From CAVRRZ01 sp963723745 (GTDB taxonomy: Bacteria > Actinomycetota > Actinomycetes > Mycobacteriales > Geodermatophilaceae): a DNA stretch of 64,000 nucleotides. Positions 46,225 through 55,133 of the stretch are shown here, one piece after another (position 1 is the stretch's first letter; each line of letters opens with the position of its first letter). The stretch lies in contig CAVRRZ010000004.1 of the NCBI GenBank assembly GCA_963723745.1, positions 558,001 to 622,000 of the forward strand. Reading direction: 5' to 3'. Under the pieces are notes generated by a model, which did no database searches, was not told the DNA's origin, and worked only from the letters and a program-made list of their open reading frames with translations. Position numbers and translations under genes: made by a program.

Positions 46225-46275
46225 GCCGAGTCGGGCAACCCACCGTGGACTGCGCGGCAGCTTGCCCGACTCGGC
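46225..46275. repeat. Perfect 14-bp inverted repeat in the pyc upstream region
   Basis: GCCGAGTCGGGCAA (46225-46238) and TTGCCCGACTCGGC (46262-46275) are separated by 23 bases. They lie in the 350-base gap between the amidohydrolase stop (46328) and the pyc start (45974), which has no gene. Both flanking genes are on the minus strand, so the structure could end the hydrolase operon transcript or be a pyc leader element. No T tract follows. Confidence 0.5.
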
Positions 46276-46327
46276 TCTGGGTGACGCTGTAGTGCCGACC
46301 CAGCCGGTCCAGCCTGGGCGGGCTCCC

Positions 46328-47761
46328 TTACTCCCCCACGGGCTCCGACGCGACCAGCTTTTCGTACCGGCGCAGATCGTTGAGCACGTCGCCGCGCCGT
46401 TCCCCAGACCAGTCGAGCTGCGTCTTGGGGATCTCCCCTCCCTCGTACACGCGCTCGTAGGTGATGAGCTCCCACCCGTACTCGTGTGGGAGGTAATCGT
46501 TGCGCACGAACCTGCTGCGGATGTCGTCAGGGAAGCTCTGGACCTCGCCGTTCAGGATCACGACCTCGACCTTGTTCGGCTGGTAGAGGACGCGGATGTC
46601 CTTCACCGGGTCTCCGTTGACGACGATGATGTCGGCGAGCTTGCCCTCGGCGATCACACCCAGGTCGTTGGGCAGGCCCATGGCGTTGGCGCCGTGCTTG
46701 GTCCCTGCCTGGATGGCCTCGAGCGAGCTCATGCCGGTGTACATCATCAGCATCTCGAGTTCGCGGGCATGCCACTGCCCGTACGGGACGAGCGAGAAAC
46801 CGCTGTCGGTGCCCATCGCGAACTTCACGCCGGCCTTGTAGGCACGGTGGAGGGAGTCCATCGTGGCCTCGTTCATGTGCTTGGTGGCCTCGACGATCGA
46901 GTGGCGGGCGCGAGCAGCCTCCGCGAACTCGACGACGTGGTGCATGAGCAGTTGGGTCGGGGCCAGCGGAATCTGACTCTTCGCGAGGTTCTCGATCGTG
47001 GCGTCCGACATGTGATTTCCATGCATGATGTGGTCAAACCCGGCGTTCACCGCGGCGTTCATCTCACCATCCCCCCGAGCGTGGATGGTGATCTTCAAGC
47101 CCAGCTGGTGGGCCAGGTCGGCGCACATCTTTAGTTCGTCGTCGGTGAATGCCTGATAGTCGCCGAACGGGGAGTCCGCCAGTTTGATGAGATCGACACC
47201 ACCCTTCTTCTGACGGCGGATCTCATCGATCATCGCGTCCTTGGTGTTGGTCAGACGCCCGGTACTCGCGTCCGGGACGCCGGTCGAGTCGGGGAACCAG
47301 TCGGTCAGGCCGTTGCTGGTCGTCAGGTAGCGGCCAGCGCTGGTCATCCGCGGACCGTGGACGAGGCCTCGACGGATGCCTTCACGCAGACCCACGCCGA
47401 TGAAGTAGCTGCCTCCAGGCTGAGAGATGCTGGTGACCCCGGCGGCCAGCACCTTCTCGACGTTGACCGCAGCGATCAGCGTGCGCAGCTCCGGCGGCGT
47501 GTACATGCTGATCTCTTCTTCGGTGCGGGCGAGCCCGTACGTCATGTGGCAGTGGATGTCGATCAGGCCTGGCATGACGGTCTTGCCGCGGGCGTCGATG
47601 GTCGTCAGGTCGGCGCCGCGCGGAACATCAGTCGCGACGTCGACCCGCCCCACCTTGATGATGCGCGCGTCACGGACGAGGACGTCGCAATCGTCGATGG
47701 GCGGAGTCAGATCTCCGTCGATGACGGTGCCGTTCTTGATGAGCAGGTACTTGGCTGCCAT
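46328..47761 (-). CDS. Metal-dependent amidohydrolase
   Basis: A 477-residue member of the amidohydrolase superfamily (imidazolonepropionase/prolidase-like). From ATG 47761 it opens with a beta-sandwich strand (YLLIKNGTVIDG) and has the metal motif HCH (His70, His72; PGLIDIHCHM), a later His (ITIHARGDGEMNA) and the catalytic Asp in MGTDSGFS. Such enzymes hydrolyse cyclic amides, ureas or dipeptides. It is the last gene of the operon RidA-hydrolase-amidohydrolase; one base separates its start from the hydrolase stop. The substrate is unknown. Confidence 0.88.
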   Translation of the reverse strand: MAAKYLLIKNGTVIDGDLTPPIDDCDVLVRDARIIKVGRVDVATDVPRGADLTTIDARGKTVMPGLIDIHCHMTYGLARTEEEISMYTPPELRTLIAAVNVEKVLAAGVTSISQPGGSYFIGVGLREGIRRGLVHGPRMTSAGRYLTTSNGLTDWFPDSTGVPDASTGRLTNTKDAMIDEIRRQKKGGVDLIKLADSPFGDYQAFTDDELKMCADLAHQLGLKITIHARGDGEMNAAVNAGFDHIMHGNHMSDATIENLAKSQIPLAPTQLLMHHVVEFAEAARARHSIVEATKHMNEATMDSLHRAYKAGVKFAMGTDSGFSLVPYGQWHARELEMLMMYTGMSSLEAIQAGTKHGANAMGLPNDLGVIAEGKLADIIVVNGDPVKDIRVLYQPNKVEVVILNGEVQSFPDDIRSRFVRNDYLPHEYGWELITYERVYEGGEIPKTQLDWSGERRGDVLNDLRRYEKLVASEPVGE

Positions 47762-47762
47762 C

Positions 47763-48659
47763 TCAATTGTCCCCTTCGTCTCTGCGGTCGAACGCGGCAA
47801 CGGCCGGCTGCCCGGACAGGAATTCCTGAACGATGTTTGCGAACTCGGCAGGGTTCTCGAAGTACGGCGCATGGCCGCAGTTGTCCATCACGCGTAGTTG
47901 GGCGCTCGGCAGGGCCTCATGCGTGCGGTAGCCCATCGGCAGCGGCGTCCACTGATCCTTCTCACCCCACACCAGCAGAATCGGGATGCCAGGCCTGACG
48001 GCCTGCAACCGCTCGGTCTGAAGATCTGAGACCGAGTCCTCGTTGAGCGCCTGCGCGGCCTTCTGCAGCGCCTCGCGCGCGCCGAACGAGGAGTTGATCT
48101 GGGATTCCTCGCGAACCCAGGCGTCCACGACCTGCTCGGCGGATGACATCAAGAAGGTGAGCTTCGTTCGCACCGCCTGCGGGCTACCGTCGGACACCTT
48201 CTCCGGCGCAACCATCGCGGCTCGGTCCATCGGAACGATCCCCATGGTTCCGATGAGCACGAGTTCGGCGACCAATTCCGGCCGGTCACACGCGAGGGTC
48301 GCGGCTACCTGGCCCCCGAGGGAGGTTCCCAGGACCGTGACATTGCGCAACCCGAGGACGTCCAGCACTCCGGCGACGAATCGGGCGAAGTCCCGCGGTC
48401 GGTATCCGAAGTCAGCGGGTTTGCCGGCGAGTCCATGACCCGGAAGATCCACAGCCATGACCCGGAAGCCCGCTGCGACCAGGTGGGGCATGACGGGGAC
48501 GAACCGGTCAGCTCGAGACCCGACGCCGTGGAGGCACAGGAGCACTCGGTCTCCGCTTCCGGATTCGACGATCCGGGTACTGAGCCCATCGACGGTCACC
48601 GGGTAGCTGATGGTCGTTTCTCGACCCTGCTGGAAATAGGTGGTGGCCACGGGCGTCAC
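47763..48659 (-). CDS. Alpha/beta hydrolase (meta-cleavage hydrolase-like)
   Basis: A 298-residue hydrolase from GTG 48659, sharing GTGA with the RidA gene stop. The nucleophile elbow GTSLGG (Ser113), oxyanion region LHGVGS, an Asp in VWGEKDQWTP and the final His in CGHAPYFENP complete the triad. The helix cap is of the size found in enzymes that cleave ring-fission products or formylated amides in aromatic and pyridine breakdown. It is flanked by RidA and amidohydrolase genes, so a ring-opened nitrogen compound is a reasonable but unproven substrate. Confidence 0.88.
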   Translation of the reverse strand: MTPVATTYFQQGRETTISYPVTVDGLSTRIVESGSGDRVLLCLHGVGSRADRFVPVMPHLVAAGFRVMAVDLPGHGLAGKPADFGYRPRDFARFVAGVLDVLGLRNVTVLGTSLGGQVAATLACDRPELVAELVLIGTMGIVPMDRAAMVAPEKVSDGSPQAVRTKLTFLMSSAEQVVDAWVREESQINSSFGAREALQKAAQALNEDSVSDLQTERLQAVRPGIPILLVWGEKDQWTPLPMGYRTHEALPSAQLRVMDNCGHAPYFENPAEFANIVQEFLSGQPAVAAFDRRDEGDN

Positions 48660-49075
48660 ACTCCCTTCGGACGAACGGCCAGAGCTTCGATCTCGACGAC
48701 GAATCGTTCCTCCACCAGCCCGGCGACCACGAGAAGTGTGTTCGGCGGAAAGACCCCCTGGGGATATATCTCGGCGAACACCTCTCGACGGGTTTCCATG
48801 AAGGGCGGAATGGTCTCGCGACCCACGAGGAAGGTCTGGAACTTCACCACGTGCTCGAACCCCAGACCGACCGCAGCCAGAGCATGTCCCACGTTCGCGA
48901 AGGCGCCGCGAACCTGGTCCTGGGGGGAGTCGGTGCGCGGAAAGGCACCCGTCTTGTCGGTGCCGAATTGCCCGGCGATCACGACGAGCTCTCCGGGCGG
49001 CGCCTCAGAGACCGGCGAGTAGTCGCCGAACTTCGCCAGGGTCGGAACGACGGGGTGGTAAGTGACGGTCATCAT
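48656..49075 (-). CDS. RidA/YjgF family protein
   Basis: A 139-residue protein of the RidA fold (VIAGQFGTD, AFANVGHALAAVGLGFEHVVKF, and VEIEALAV). RidA proper hydrolyses reactive enamines and uses an arginine equivalent to Escherichia coli Arg105. Here the corresponding segment is FPPNTLLVV, with asparagine in its place, so classical imine deaminase activity is doubtful; other Rid subfamilies in catabolic clusters also lack it and may act on different substrates, e.g. aminomuconate-type compounds. It is the first gene of its operon. The 239 bases upstream contain no gene. Confidence 0.88.
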   Translation of the reverse strand: MMTVTYHPVVPTLAKFGDYSPVSEAPPGELVVIAGQFGTDKTGAFPRTDSPQDQVRGAFANVGHALAAVGLGFEHVVKFQTFLVGRETIPPFMETRREVFAEIYPQGVFPPNTLLVVAGLVEERFVVEIEALAVRPKGV

Positions 49076-49314
49076 TGCATCTCCACATCAGATCGGACAT
49101 TGATCGGTCGAGGCACGTCCGGGCGTCCTTCTAAGCCGCGCGTGCCACCTGTTTGTTTGCTGACCGGCCGTGCACCAGCCGGGGGGCAAGGCGGTCGTTC
49201 CGGACAGCACGAACGCTGCTCCGGTGGGGCCCCCGGCGCCCCGTTGCTCTGTCGCTGCGATCAGTAGCCGGTAGGCGCCACGTTCGGCCGGCTGCCAGTC
49301 AGCTGGCGGCGGTG

Positions 49315-50370
49315 TCAGCAGTCGCCGGCGGCAATCATGGCCTCGACGTCTTCGTACGTCTCTGGAGTGATGAGCTGGGTGGCGACATCCGTGAATCGCT
49401 CAGCGGGCTCCTCTGCGTCGCGGACGTAGGCGACGAGGGTGTCCACCACCAGCTTGCCGGTAGCGACCCCGCACAAGGTGATGGTCATGTCGAGCTCCCC
49501 GTCAGCGACCGCCTGCCGGGCTGGCGCGCCGCCGTCGGTCCCGATGATCACGATGTCCTCCATCGCGATCCCGCGCTGCTGCGCGGCGAGCACGCCGCCG
49601 AGGGCGATGTCGTCGTTGTCGAAGTAGAGCGCATCCACGTGCGGGTTGGCGGTCAGCACGTTCTCCGCGGCGGCCAAGCCGGCGTCGGTACTGAATTCGC
49701 CGGTGTAGGGGCCGTCGATGACGGTGATGCCGGGGTGCTCGGCGAAGACCTCCATCGCCCCCTGGGCCTGCAACTCGCTGAACAGCAGACCGCGGATGCC
49801 GTGGATCATGGCGACCGTGCCCTCGCCCCCGAGGGCGTCGACGAGGTACTGCGCCTTCTCCCGCCCGATATCGGTGTACTCCTTGCCGACGTGACCGACG
49901 ACGTAGGACCAACCGTCCTCGTTGATGTCGTTGACGGCGGTCAGCACCGGGATGCCGGCATCAGACGCCTGCTGGAACACAGGAACCGGCGCGGCCGGGT
50001 CGACCGGGACCACGATCAGCCCGTCCGGTGACTGGCTCAGGGCGTTCTGCACCTGGTCGTACTGCAGCTGCGGATCGGTTTCGCCGTAGGTCACGTTGAG
50101 GGTCACGCCCTCCGCGTCCGCCCGTTCCTGGGCCCCGGCGACGAAGTCCTGGAAGTAGGGCAGCGACCGTGAGTAGACGTTGAGTTCGAAGGTCAGATCC
50201 TCCTGTTCGCCAGAGCCGGCTTCGGCCGTCCCCCCGTCGCTGGAGCACGCTCCCAGGGACACGGCCAGCGCCGCGGCAGCAGCGGCGGCAGCCCAGCGCC
50301 GTCCTGCGTGTGAGCCAGCGAGATGGCCGGACGGCGAGCGAAGTGCAAGACGTAGCAAACCAATGCGCAT
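49315..50370 (-). CDS. Sugar-type ABC transporter substrate-binding lipoprotein
   Basis: A 351-residue periplasmic-binding protein of the ribose/galactose family. The signal peptide ends in the lipobox LGAC (Cys42), followed by a Ser/Gly-rich linker and two alpha/beta lobes (ELNVYSRSLPYFQDFVAGAQ, DGLIVVPVDP, IIGTDGGAPARQA). It would be anchored on the outer face of the membrane and capture a small polar substrate. It follows the permease after a 122-base gap containing the stem CCAGGT/ACCTGG (50436-50453), which may raise its level relative to the membrane components. Family membership does not prove a sugar; such importers also carry purines and other compounds. Confidence 0.92.
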   Translation of the reverse strand: MRIGLLRLALRSPSGHLAGSHAGRRWAAAAAAAALAVSLGACSSDGGTAEAGSGEQEDLTFELNVYSRSLPYFQDFVAGAQERADAEGVTLNVTYGETDPQLQYDQVQNALSQSPDGLIVVPVDPAAPVPVFQQASDAGIPVLTAVNDINEDGWSYVVGHVGKEYTDIGREKAQYLVDALGGEGTVAMIHGIRGLLFSELQAQGAMEVFAEHPGITVIDGPYTGEFSTDAGLAAAENVLTANPHVDALYFDNDDIALGGVLAAQQRGIAMEDIVIIGTDGGAPARQAVADGELDMTITLCGVATGKLVVDTLVAYVRDAEEPAERFTDVATQLITPETYEDVEAMIAAGDC

Positions 50371-50492
50371 GGAGGCCTCCTGGAGTAGTGGACACCGGCC
50401 CCAACGGGCGGTGCTGGGAGCGGGGGCGGTACGAGCCAGGTCGACAGACCTGGGAACGCGCAGGGCAGGGCGCGCCCGGCGCGGGCTGGGGG

Positions 50493-51620
50493 TCAGCGCG
50501 GCGGCGCAGCGACTGACGGTGGTGATACGGACGCGGAACTGGCCGCGACTTGGTCGCGTTTGGCGTCGACGGGATAAGGCGTCGACGTCGGGACAGCGGT
50601 GGCCACGTTCGCCCGCCGGCGGACCAGCCGACGCCGCAGGAAGTCGACCGATGCGGCGAGGATGAAGACGGTGCCGAGGACGACCTGCTTGTAGTCCTCG
50701 CTGATGCCGCTGAGGTCCAGGCCGTTACGGAGGACAGCGATGAGCAGTACGCCCCAGAGCGTCCGCACCACCGAGCCACGGCCACCGTTAAGACTCGTTC
50801 CTCCGACGACGACCGCCGCGATGGCCTCGAGCGCCAAGGTGCCGTTGGCGTTCGGCTGGCCGGACTGGACGCGCACCAGCAGGGCGATTGCCGCCAGGGC
50901 GGTGGCCGCACCGGCCAGAACGAAGACCAGGAGCCGCACCCTGCCGAGCGAGATGCCCGAGAGCCGGGCTGCCTCGGCGTTACCGCCGACGGCCAGCACC
51001 CGGTAACCGAAGACGGTCTGCCGCTGCAGCCACCACAGGAGAAAGAAGATGGCAGCAGTTGCCCACACCAGGACGGGGAGACCGAGCAGACGGAGCGTGG
51101 CGATCTCGCGGAAGCCCGCCGGAAGGCCGGTGACCACCCCGCCGTTGGTCAACGCGAGAGCAACGCCCCCGCAGATGATCATCGTGCCGAGCGTGGCAAT
51201 GAACGAGGGAACGTGGAGGGCCGTGACGACGACCCCGTTGATCAGGCCCAGCAGAAGGCCGACTCCGAGACAGGCCCCGAGGCCCAGCAGGATCGAGCCC
51301 GTGTCGACCATCACGGTGGCACCGATGACGCTGACGAGCGCGGAGCCTGTGCCCATCGACAGGTCCAACTCCCCAGCCATGATCACGAAGGTCGCACCGA
51401 AGGCGACGATCGCGAGGATCGACGCCTGCATGAGCACGTTGGTGATGTTGATGCGGGAGAAGAACGCGTCGTTCGTGGCCGACAGGTACACCACGAGTAG
51501 CAGCAGCACGCCGGGCACGAACAGCCGATCGAACAGCGCCCCCCGGACGCGCACCTGGGGCTGACTTGCCCGATCCCCAGGTTGGTCGCCGCGGACAGGA
51601 CGTTCACGCATCGCGGTCAT
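50493..51620 (-). CDS. Ribose-type ABC transporter permease
   Basis: A 375-residue integral membrane protein from ATG 51620, with about ten hydrophobic helices. The motif GELDLSMGTG in helix 2-3 and GGTSLNGGRGSVVRTLWGVL near 290-310 are those of the RbsC family. The C-terminus is a polar tail rich in Ser and Pro. It pairs with the ATPase gene, whose stop overlaps its start by four bases, and with the lipoprotein downstream. Confidence 0.92.
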   Translation of the reverse strand: MTAMRERPVRGDQPGDRASQPQVRVRGALFDRLFVPGVLLLLVVYLSATNDAFFSRINITNVLMQASILAIVAFGATFVIMAGELDLSMGTGSALVSVIGATVMVDTGSILLGLGACLGVGLLLGLINGVVVTALHVPSFIATLGTMIICGGVALALTNGGVVTGLPAGFREIATLRLLGLPVLVWATAAIFFLLWWLQRQTVFGYRVLAVGGNAEAARLSGISLGRVRLLVFVLAGAATALAAIALLVRVQSGQPNANGTLALEAIAAVVVGGTSLNGGRGSVVRTLWGVLLIAVLRNGLDLSGISEDYKQVVLGTVFILAASVDFLRRRLVRRRANVATAVPTSTPYPVDAKRDQVAASSASVSPPSVAAPPR

Positions 51621-53221
51621 CGGAAGCTCTCCATGCTGGCAGTCGGACGGGAGGACGGGATCGAAGGTGTTGGCGCACCGCTCGGGACGCCGGGCTCGGG
51701 TGGCCCTTCGTCCTGGCCGGCGGTCAGCGCGGTCAGCCGCGCCTCGTCGAGTTCGTCGAAGGCATGCACGCGGGCGAGGCATCCGTGCCGGAACACGGCC
51801 ACTCGGTCGGCAAGGCCAAGCACTTCACGGACGTCCGTGGAGAAGAGCACCACGGAGCCGCCAGCAGCGGTGAACTCCCGCAGAAGGTCATGGATCTGTG
51901 CCCGACCTCCGATGTCCACTCCCTGCGTGGGTTCTTCCACTGCGATCAGCCGGACACCGGATGCGAGCCACTTGGCGACGAGGACCTTCTGCTGGTTGCC
52001 ACCCGACAGTGCAGACGCGGGGGCGTCCGGGCCGGGCATCCGGATGTCGAGGCGGGTGCGGAACTCCTCAGCCCGGCGCAACAGCCGGCGCCGCGACACC
52101 CGCCCCGCGGTGGACACCTTTTCCAGCGACGCCAGCGAGATGTTGACCGCGCAGGACTGCTCGATCACCAGGCCCCGGGCCTTCCGGTCCTCGGGGATGA
52201 AGCCGATCCCGTGTCGCTGGGCATCTCGCGCGGTCCGAAGGGACACCTCGTGCCCGTCGACTTCGGCACGGCCGCGGAGCGGTACGTCACCGCCCACCAT
52301 GGCGACGAAGGTCGCCGCACCTGAGCCGACGAGGCCGGTCACCGCCAGGATCTCGCCCGCGTGAACGTCGATGTCGAAGGGATCGGCGTCCTCGGCACAA
52401 CGGACGTCGCTCATCCGGAGCAACACGTCCGAGCGGACCGTCGACGCGGTTGGTCGCACCGACTCCTGCGACCGGTTCCCCACCATGAGGCGGGCCATCT
52501 CCCCCGTGGTCAACCCGGCGCTGGATCGCTCAACGACCCGCTGACCGTCGCGCAGCACCGTTACCCGCTCCGCCGTGGCCGCCACCTCGTCCAGCCGGTG
52601 AGAGACGAAAGCCAGACCGACCCCGTGGCTGCGCAGCGTGCGCATGAGGTCGAGAACCCGCTCCGCCGCCGCCGGCTCGAGGGATGCAGTGGGCTCGTCG
52701 AGGATCAGGAAGCGCGGGTCGGCCACCATCGCCCGCGCGATCTCGACGAACTTTCGCTCCGCCGGCCCCAGCGATCCCACGAGCGCTCGGGGGTCCAGAT
52801 CCATGCCCAGGCGGTGCAACAGTGCCTGCACCTGGCGCCGCCAGGCCCGATGGTTGACGCCAGCGATTGCACTGAGCCGCCGGGGTACCTCGCCGGCGCT
52901 GGCAAGGAGGGTCTTCTCGATGGAGAGGTCCGAGAAGAGGTTGTAGTTCTGGTGAACGACCGCGATGCCGGCGGCCTGGGCCTGCTGCGGCGAGGCGAAG
53001 TGAACCGGCTCGCCGTCGAGGTGGAGCGTGCCACCGGTGGGCTTCACCGCCCCTGTGAGCACCTTGATCAGCGTGCTCTTCCCCGACCCGTTCTCCCCGA
53101 GGAGCGCGTGAATCTCACCGCCGCGGAGCTCGTAATCCACGTCGCGCAGCACGACGACTCCCGAGTAGTCGTGGACGGCGGCCTGCACGCCGAAGCGCGG
53201 CACATCGGTCGTGGTAGCCAC
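51617..53221 (-). CDS. Ribose-type ABC transporter ATPase (double cassette)
   Basis: I place the start at GTG 53221, four bases after the stop of a small upstream ORF. The 534-residue product has two ATPase domains of the RbsA/MglA type. The first has Walker A GENGSGKST, a signature-like SLGPAERKFVEIARAMV and Walker B FLILDEPT; the second has a degenerate Walker A (GLVGSGAAT) and the signature LSGGNQQKV, as usual in this family. It energises import by the permease at 50493. Confidence 0.92.
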   Translation of the reverse strand: MATTTDVPRFGVQAAVHDYSGVVVLRDVDYELRGGEIHALLGENGSGKSTLIKVLTGAVKPTGGTLHLDGEPVHFASPQQAQAAGIAVVHQNYNLFSDLSIEKTLLASAGEVPRRLSAIAGVNHRAWRRQVQALLHRLGMDLDPRALVGSLGPAERKFVEIARAMVADPRFLILDEPTASLEPAAAERVLDLMRTLRSHGVGLAFVSHRLDEVAATAERVTVLRDGQRVVERSSAGLTTGEMARLMVGNRSQESVRPTASTVRSDVLLRMSDVRCAEDADPFDIDVHAGEILAVTGLVGSGAATFVAMVGGDVPLRGRAEVDGHEVSLRTARDAQRHGIGFIPEDRKARGLVIEQSCAVNISLASLEKVSTAGRVSRRRLLRRAEEFRTRLDIRMPGPDAPASALSGGNQQKVLVAKWLASGVRLIAVEEPTQGVDIGGRAQIHDLLREFTAAGGSVVLFSTDVREVLGLADRVAVFRHGCLARVHAFDELDEARLTALTAGQDEGPPEPGVPSGAPTPSIPSSRPTASMESFR

Positions 53222-53225
53222 GGCG

Positions 53226-53375
53226 TCAGCCCGCCGCCCCGCACTGACCGGTGGAGTCCTCGACACCGGCATCCAGCACGCCAGCGCAGAAGAACCCGCC
53301 GATGGGTCGACACGTACTGGCACCGGTGGCGTTCATTGCCGTGCCACAGGTGCTCCGGATCCAGTCCTCGCGCAT
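53226..53375 (-). CDS. Cysteine-rich 49-residue ORF before the ABC ATPase
   Basis: ATG 53375 is preceded by AGGAG five bases upstream, an excellent ribosome-binding site, and the stop is four bases before the ATPase GTG. The peptide has four cysteines (10, 22, 30, 45), a central CRPIGGFFCAG and no signal or membrane segment. It could bind a metal, be a leader that couples ATPase translation, or be a precursor peptide. I do not recognise a family, and the whole ORF may be only a translated leader. The 115 bases between it and the GntR gene hold nothing else. Confidence 0.6.
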   Translation of the reverse strand: MREDWIRSTCGTAMNATGASTCRPIGGFFCAGVLDAGVEDSTGQCGAAG

Positions 53376-53490
53376 GGGGACTCCTCTCCTGCCTGTCGAA
53401 GGGTGTGCGGGTCCACGCCACGCCCTCAGAGGACGCCGCGGGTGCCGGCGGGATTGCCGTGGAACGGAGTTGGAATGGAGTTGCTGCGGC

Positions 53491-54183
53491 TCAGGGACCG
53501 TCGGGTTCCAGCGTGGGGGCCACCGACGCTGCGGTGCTGTGCAGGTGTTCGCGGATGGCCGCTTCCATGGCGTCCGCATCTCGCCGTTTGAGGGCCGCGA
53601 CCATCTCCGCGTGCTCCTCGTGCGCGACAACGGCGGACGGCCCGGTCGACACGAGGATGCGCACGTAGAACTTCGCCCTGGCCGCCATGTTGTTGATGAG
53701 AGTGATCAGTTCTCGGTTGTCACACGGCGCGTACAGCGTGGCGTGGAACTGCTGGTTGAGCTGCGCCCAGGCGACCGGGTCGCTGACCCCGTCCATCGAC
53801 TCGTGCAGTTCGGCAACCGCGATGATGTGGGCGTCCGAGGTGCCGTCCACCACCTTGCGGCCGGCCAGCACCTCCAATTGCTCGCGGATCTCGTACAGAT
53901 CGAGTAGCTGTTGCACCGAGGGCCGCGTGACGACCGCTCCCCGGTGGGCATCGATGGTGACCAGGCCCTCGCTGGCGAGCGCATGGAGGGCTTCCCGCAG
54001 CGGCGTCCGGCTGATACCGAGACGGGCGGCGAGTTCGTCCTGCCGCAAGGGCGTGTCGACCTCCACGCCCCCGCTGATGATGAGGTCGCGCAGCGCGTCA
54101 CGGGTCGCGTCCCGGATCGTCCCCCGCTGGATCGGCGAGAAGCCCGCCAGGGCTCCAGCCGGGGAGGTGGGTTGAGAACTCAC
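53491..54183 (-). CDS. GntR family regulator (FadR subfamily)
   Basis: A 230-residue protein from GTG 54183, overlapping the fumarylacetoacetase-family gene by four bases. It has a winged helix-turn-helix (about 25-90, LRQDELAARLGISRTPLREAL) and an all-helical FCD effector domain (about 95-215) with potential metal ligands typical of FadR/VanR-type regulators of organic-acid pathways. It lies within the minus-strand run of catabolic and transport genes and probably controls it. Confidence 0.92.
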   Translation of the reverse strand: MSSQPTSPAGALAGFSPIQRGTIRDATRDALRDLIISGGVEVDTPLRQDELAARLGISRTPLREALHALASEGLVTIDAHRGAVVTRPSVQQLLDLYEIREQLEVLAGRKVVDGTSDAHIIAVAELHESMDGVSDPVAWAQLNQQFHATLYAPCDNRELITLINNMAARAKFYVRILVSTGPSAVVAHEEHAEMVAALKRRDADAMEAAIREHLHSTAASVAPTLEPDGP

Positions 54184-55085
54184 GCGGACACTCCTGTGGG
54201 GGCTTGTCCCGGCGCCACGGTGTTGGTCAGGGTGCCGAGTCCGGTGATGGTGATCTCCACCGTGTCACCCGCCCTCAAGAAGCGCGGCGGATCGAACCCG
54301 ATGCCCACACCGGCCGGCGTGCCCGTGGCGATGACGTCGCCGGGCATCAGGGTCATGCCGGCGCTGATCGTTGCGATGAGGGTGGGAACGTCGAAGATCA
54401 GGTCAGAGGTCTTCGCGGACTGCCGCAGCTCACCGTTGACTCGAGCCTCGACCACCAGGTCCGTGACGTCGACCTCGTCGGCGGTCACGGCATACGGTCC
54501 CATGGGACAGGAGCCGTCCAGCGACTTGCCGAGGAACCACTGACGGTGGTCACGCTGGACGTCGCGCGCGGTCACGTCGTTGATGATCGTGTATCCCCAG
54601 ACATGGTCGAGCGCCTCCTCGGCCGAAATACCGCGCCCGCCCTTGCCGATGATCACCCCGAGTTCCGCCTCGTAGTCCAGCTCGGTGGTGAGGTGGTCGT
54701 ACAACGGGATCAGCTGGCCGGGACCGATGACCGTGCTCGGCGCCTTGGTGAAGACGATGGGGCGATCGGGCACGCCGTTGGTGCTGGGCGTGGCGTTGTA
54801 CCCGGATGCCTCGAACTCCAGCGAGTGCTCGTGGTAGTTCTGCCCGACGCAGATGACGTTTCTGGCCGGACGCGGGATCGGGGCCAGCAACTGGACGTCG
54901 GCCAGCCGCACCGGCTTGGTCGAGCAGGGGACGGACATCGGCGCTCCCCGCTCGATGAGGTCGAGCATGCCCGTCGGTACGCCATCCGAACTGACCGCGT
55001 ACCCGTGGGGAACGAGAAACACGTCCTCACCGAGCACCACCCCGACAGCCGGACCGTTGTCGCCGAGGAATGACACGTACTTCAC
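54180..55085 (-). CDS. Fumarylacetoacetate hydrolase family protein
   Basis: A 301-residue enzyme with an N-terminal beta domain (YVSFLGDNGPAVGVVLGEDV) and the FAH catalytic domain: ICVGQNYHEHSLEFEASG, then ELDYEAELGVIIGKG with the metal-binding acidic residues, then GYTIINDVTARDVQ and KSLDGSCPMGPYAV. The family covers hydrolases, decarboxylases, isomerases and hydratases acting on ring-cleavage products. It is next to a flavin monooxygenase and a GntR gene, which is consistent with a later step of aromatic breakdown. Confidence 0.9.
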   Translation of the reverse strand: MKYVSFLGDNGPAVGVVLGEDVFLVPHGYAVSSDGVPTGMLDLIERGAPMSVPCSTKPVRLADVQLLAPIPRPARNVICVGQNYHEHSLEFEASGYNATPSTNGVPDRPIVFTKAPSTVIGPGQLIPLYDHLTTELDYEAELGVIIGKGGRGISAEEALDHVWGYTIINDVTARDVQRDHRQWFLGKSLDGSCPMGPYAVTADEVDVTDLVVEARVNGELRQSAKTSDLIFDVPTLIATISAGMTLMPGDVIATGTPAGVGIGFDPPRFLRAGDTVEITITGLGTLTNTVAPGQAPTGVSA

Positions 55086-55133
55086 GAGAAAGCCTCCAGG
55101 TTCGCGTATGCGAAAGGGGTCAGGATGGGGGGA

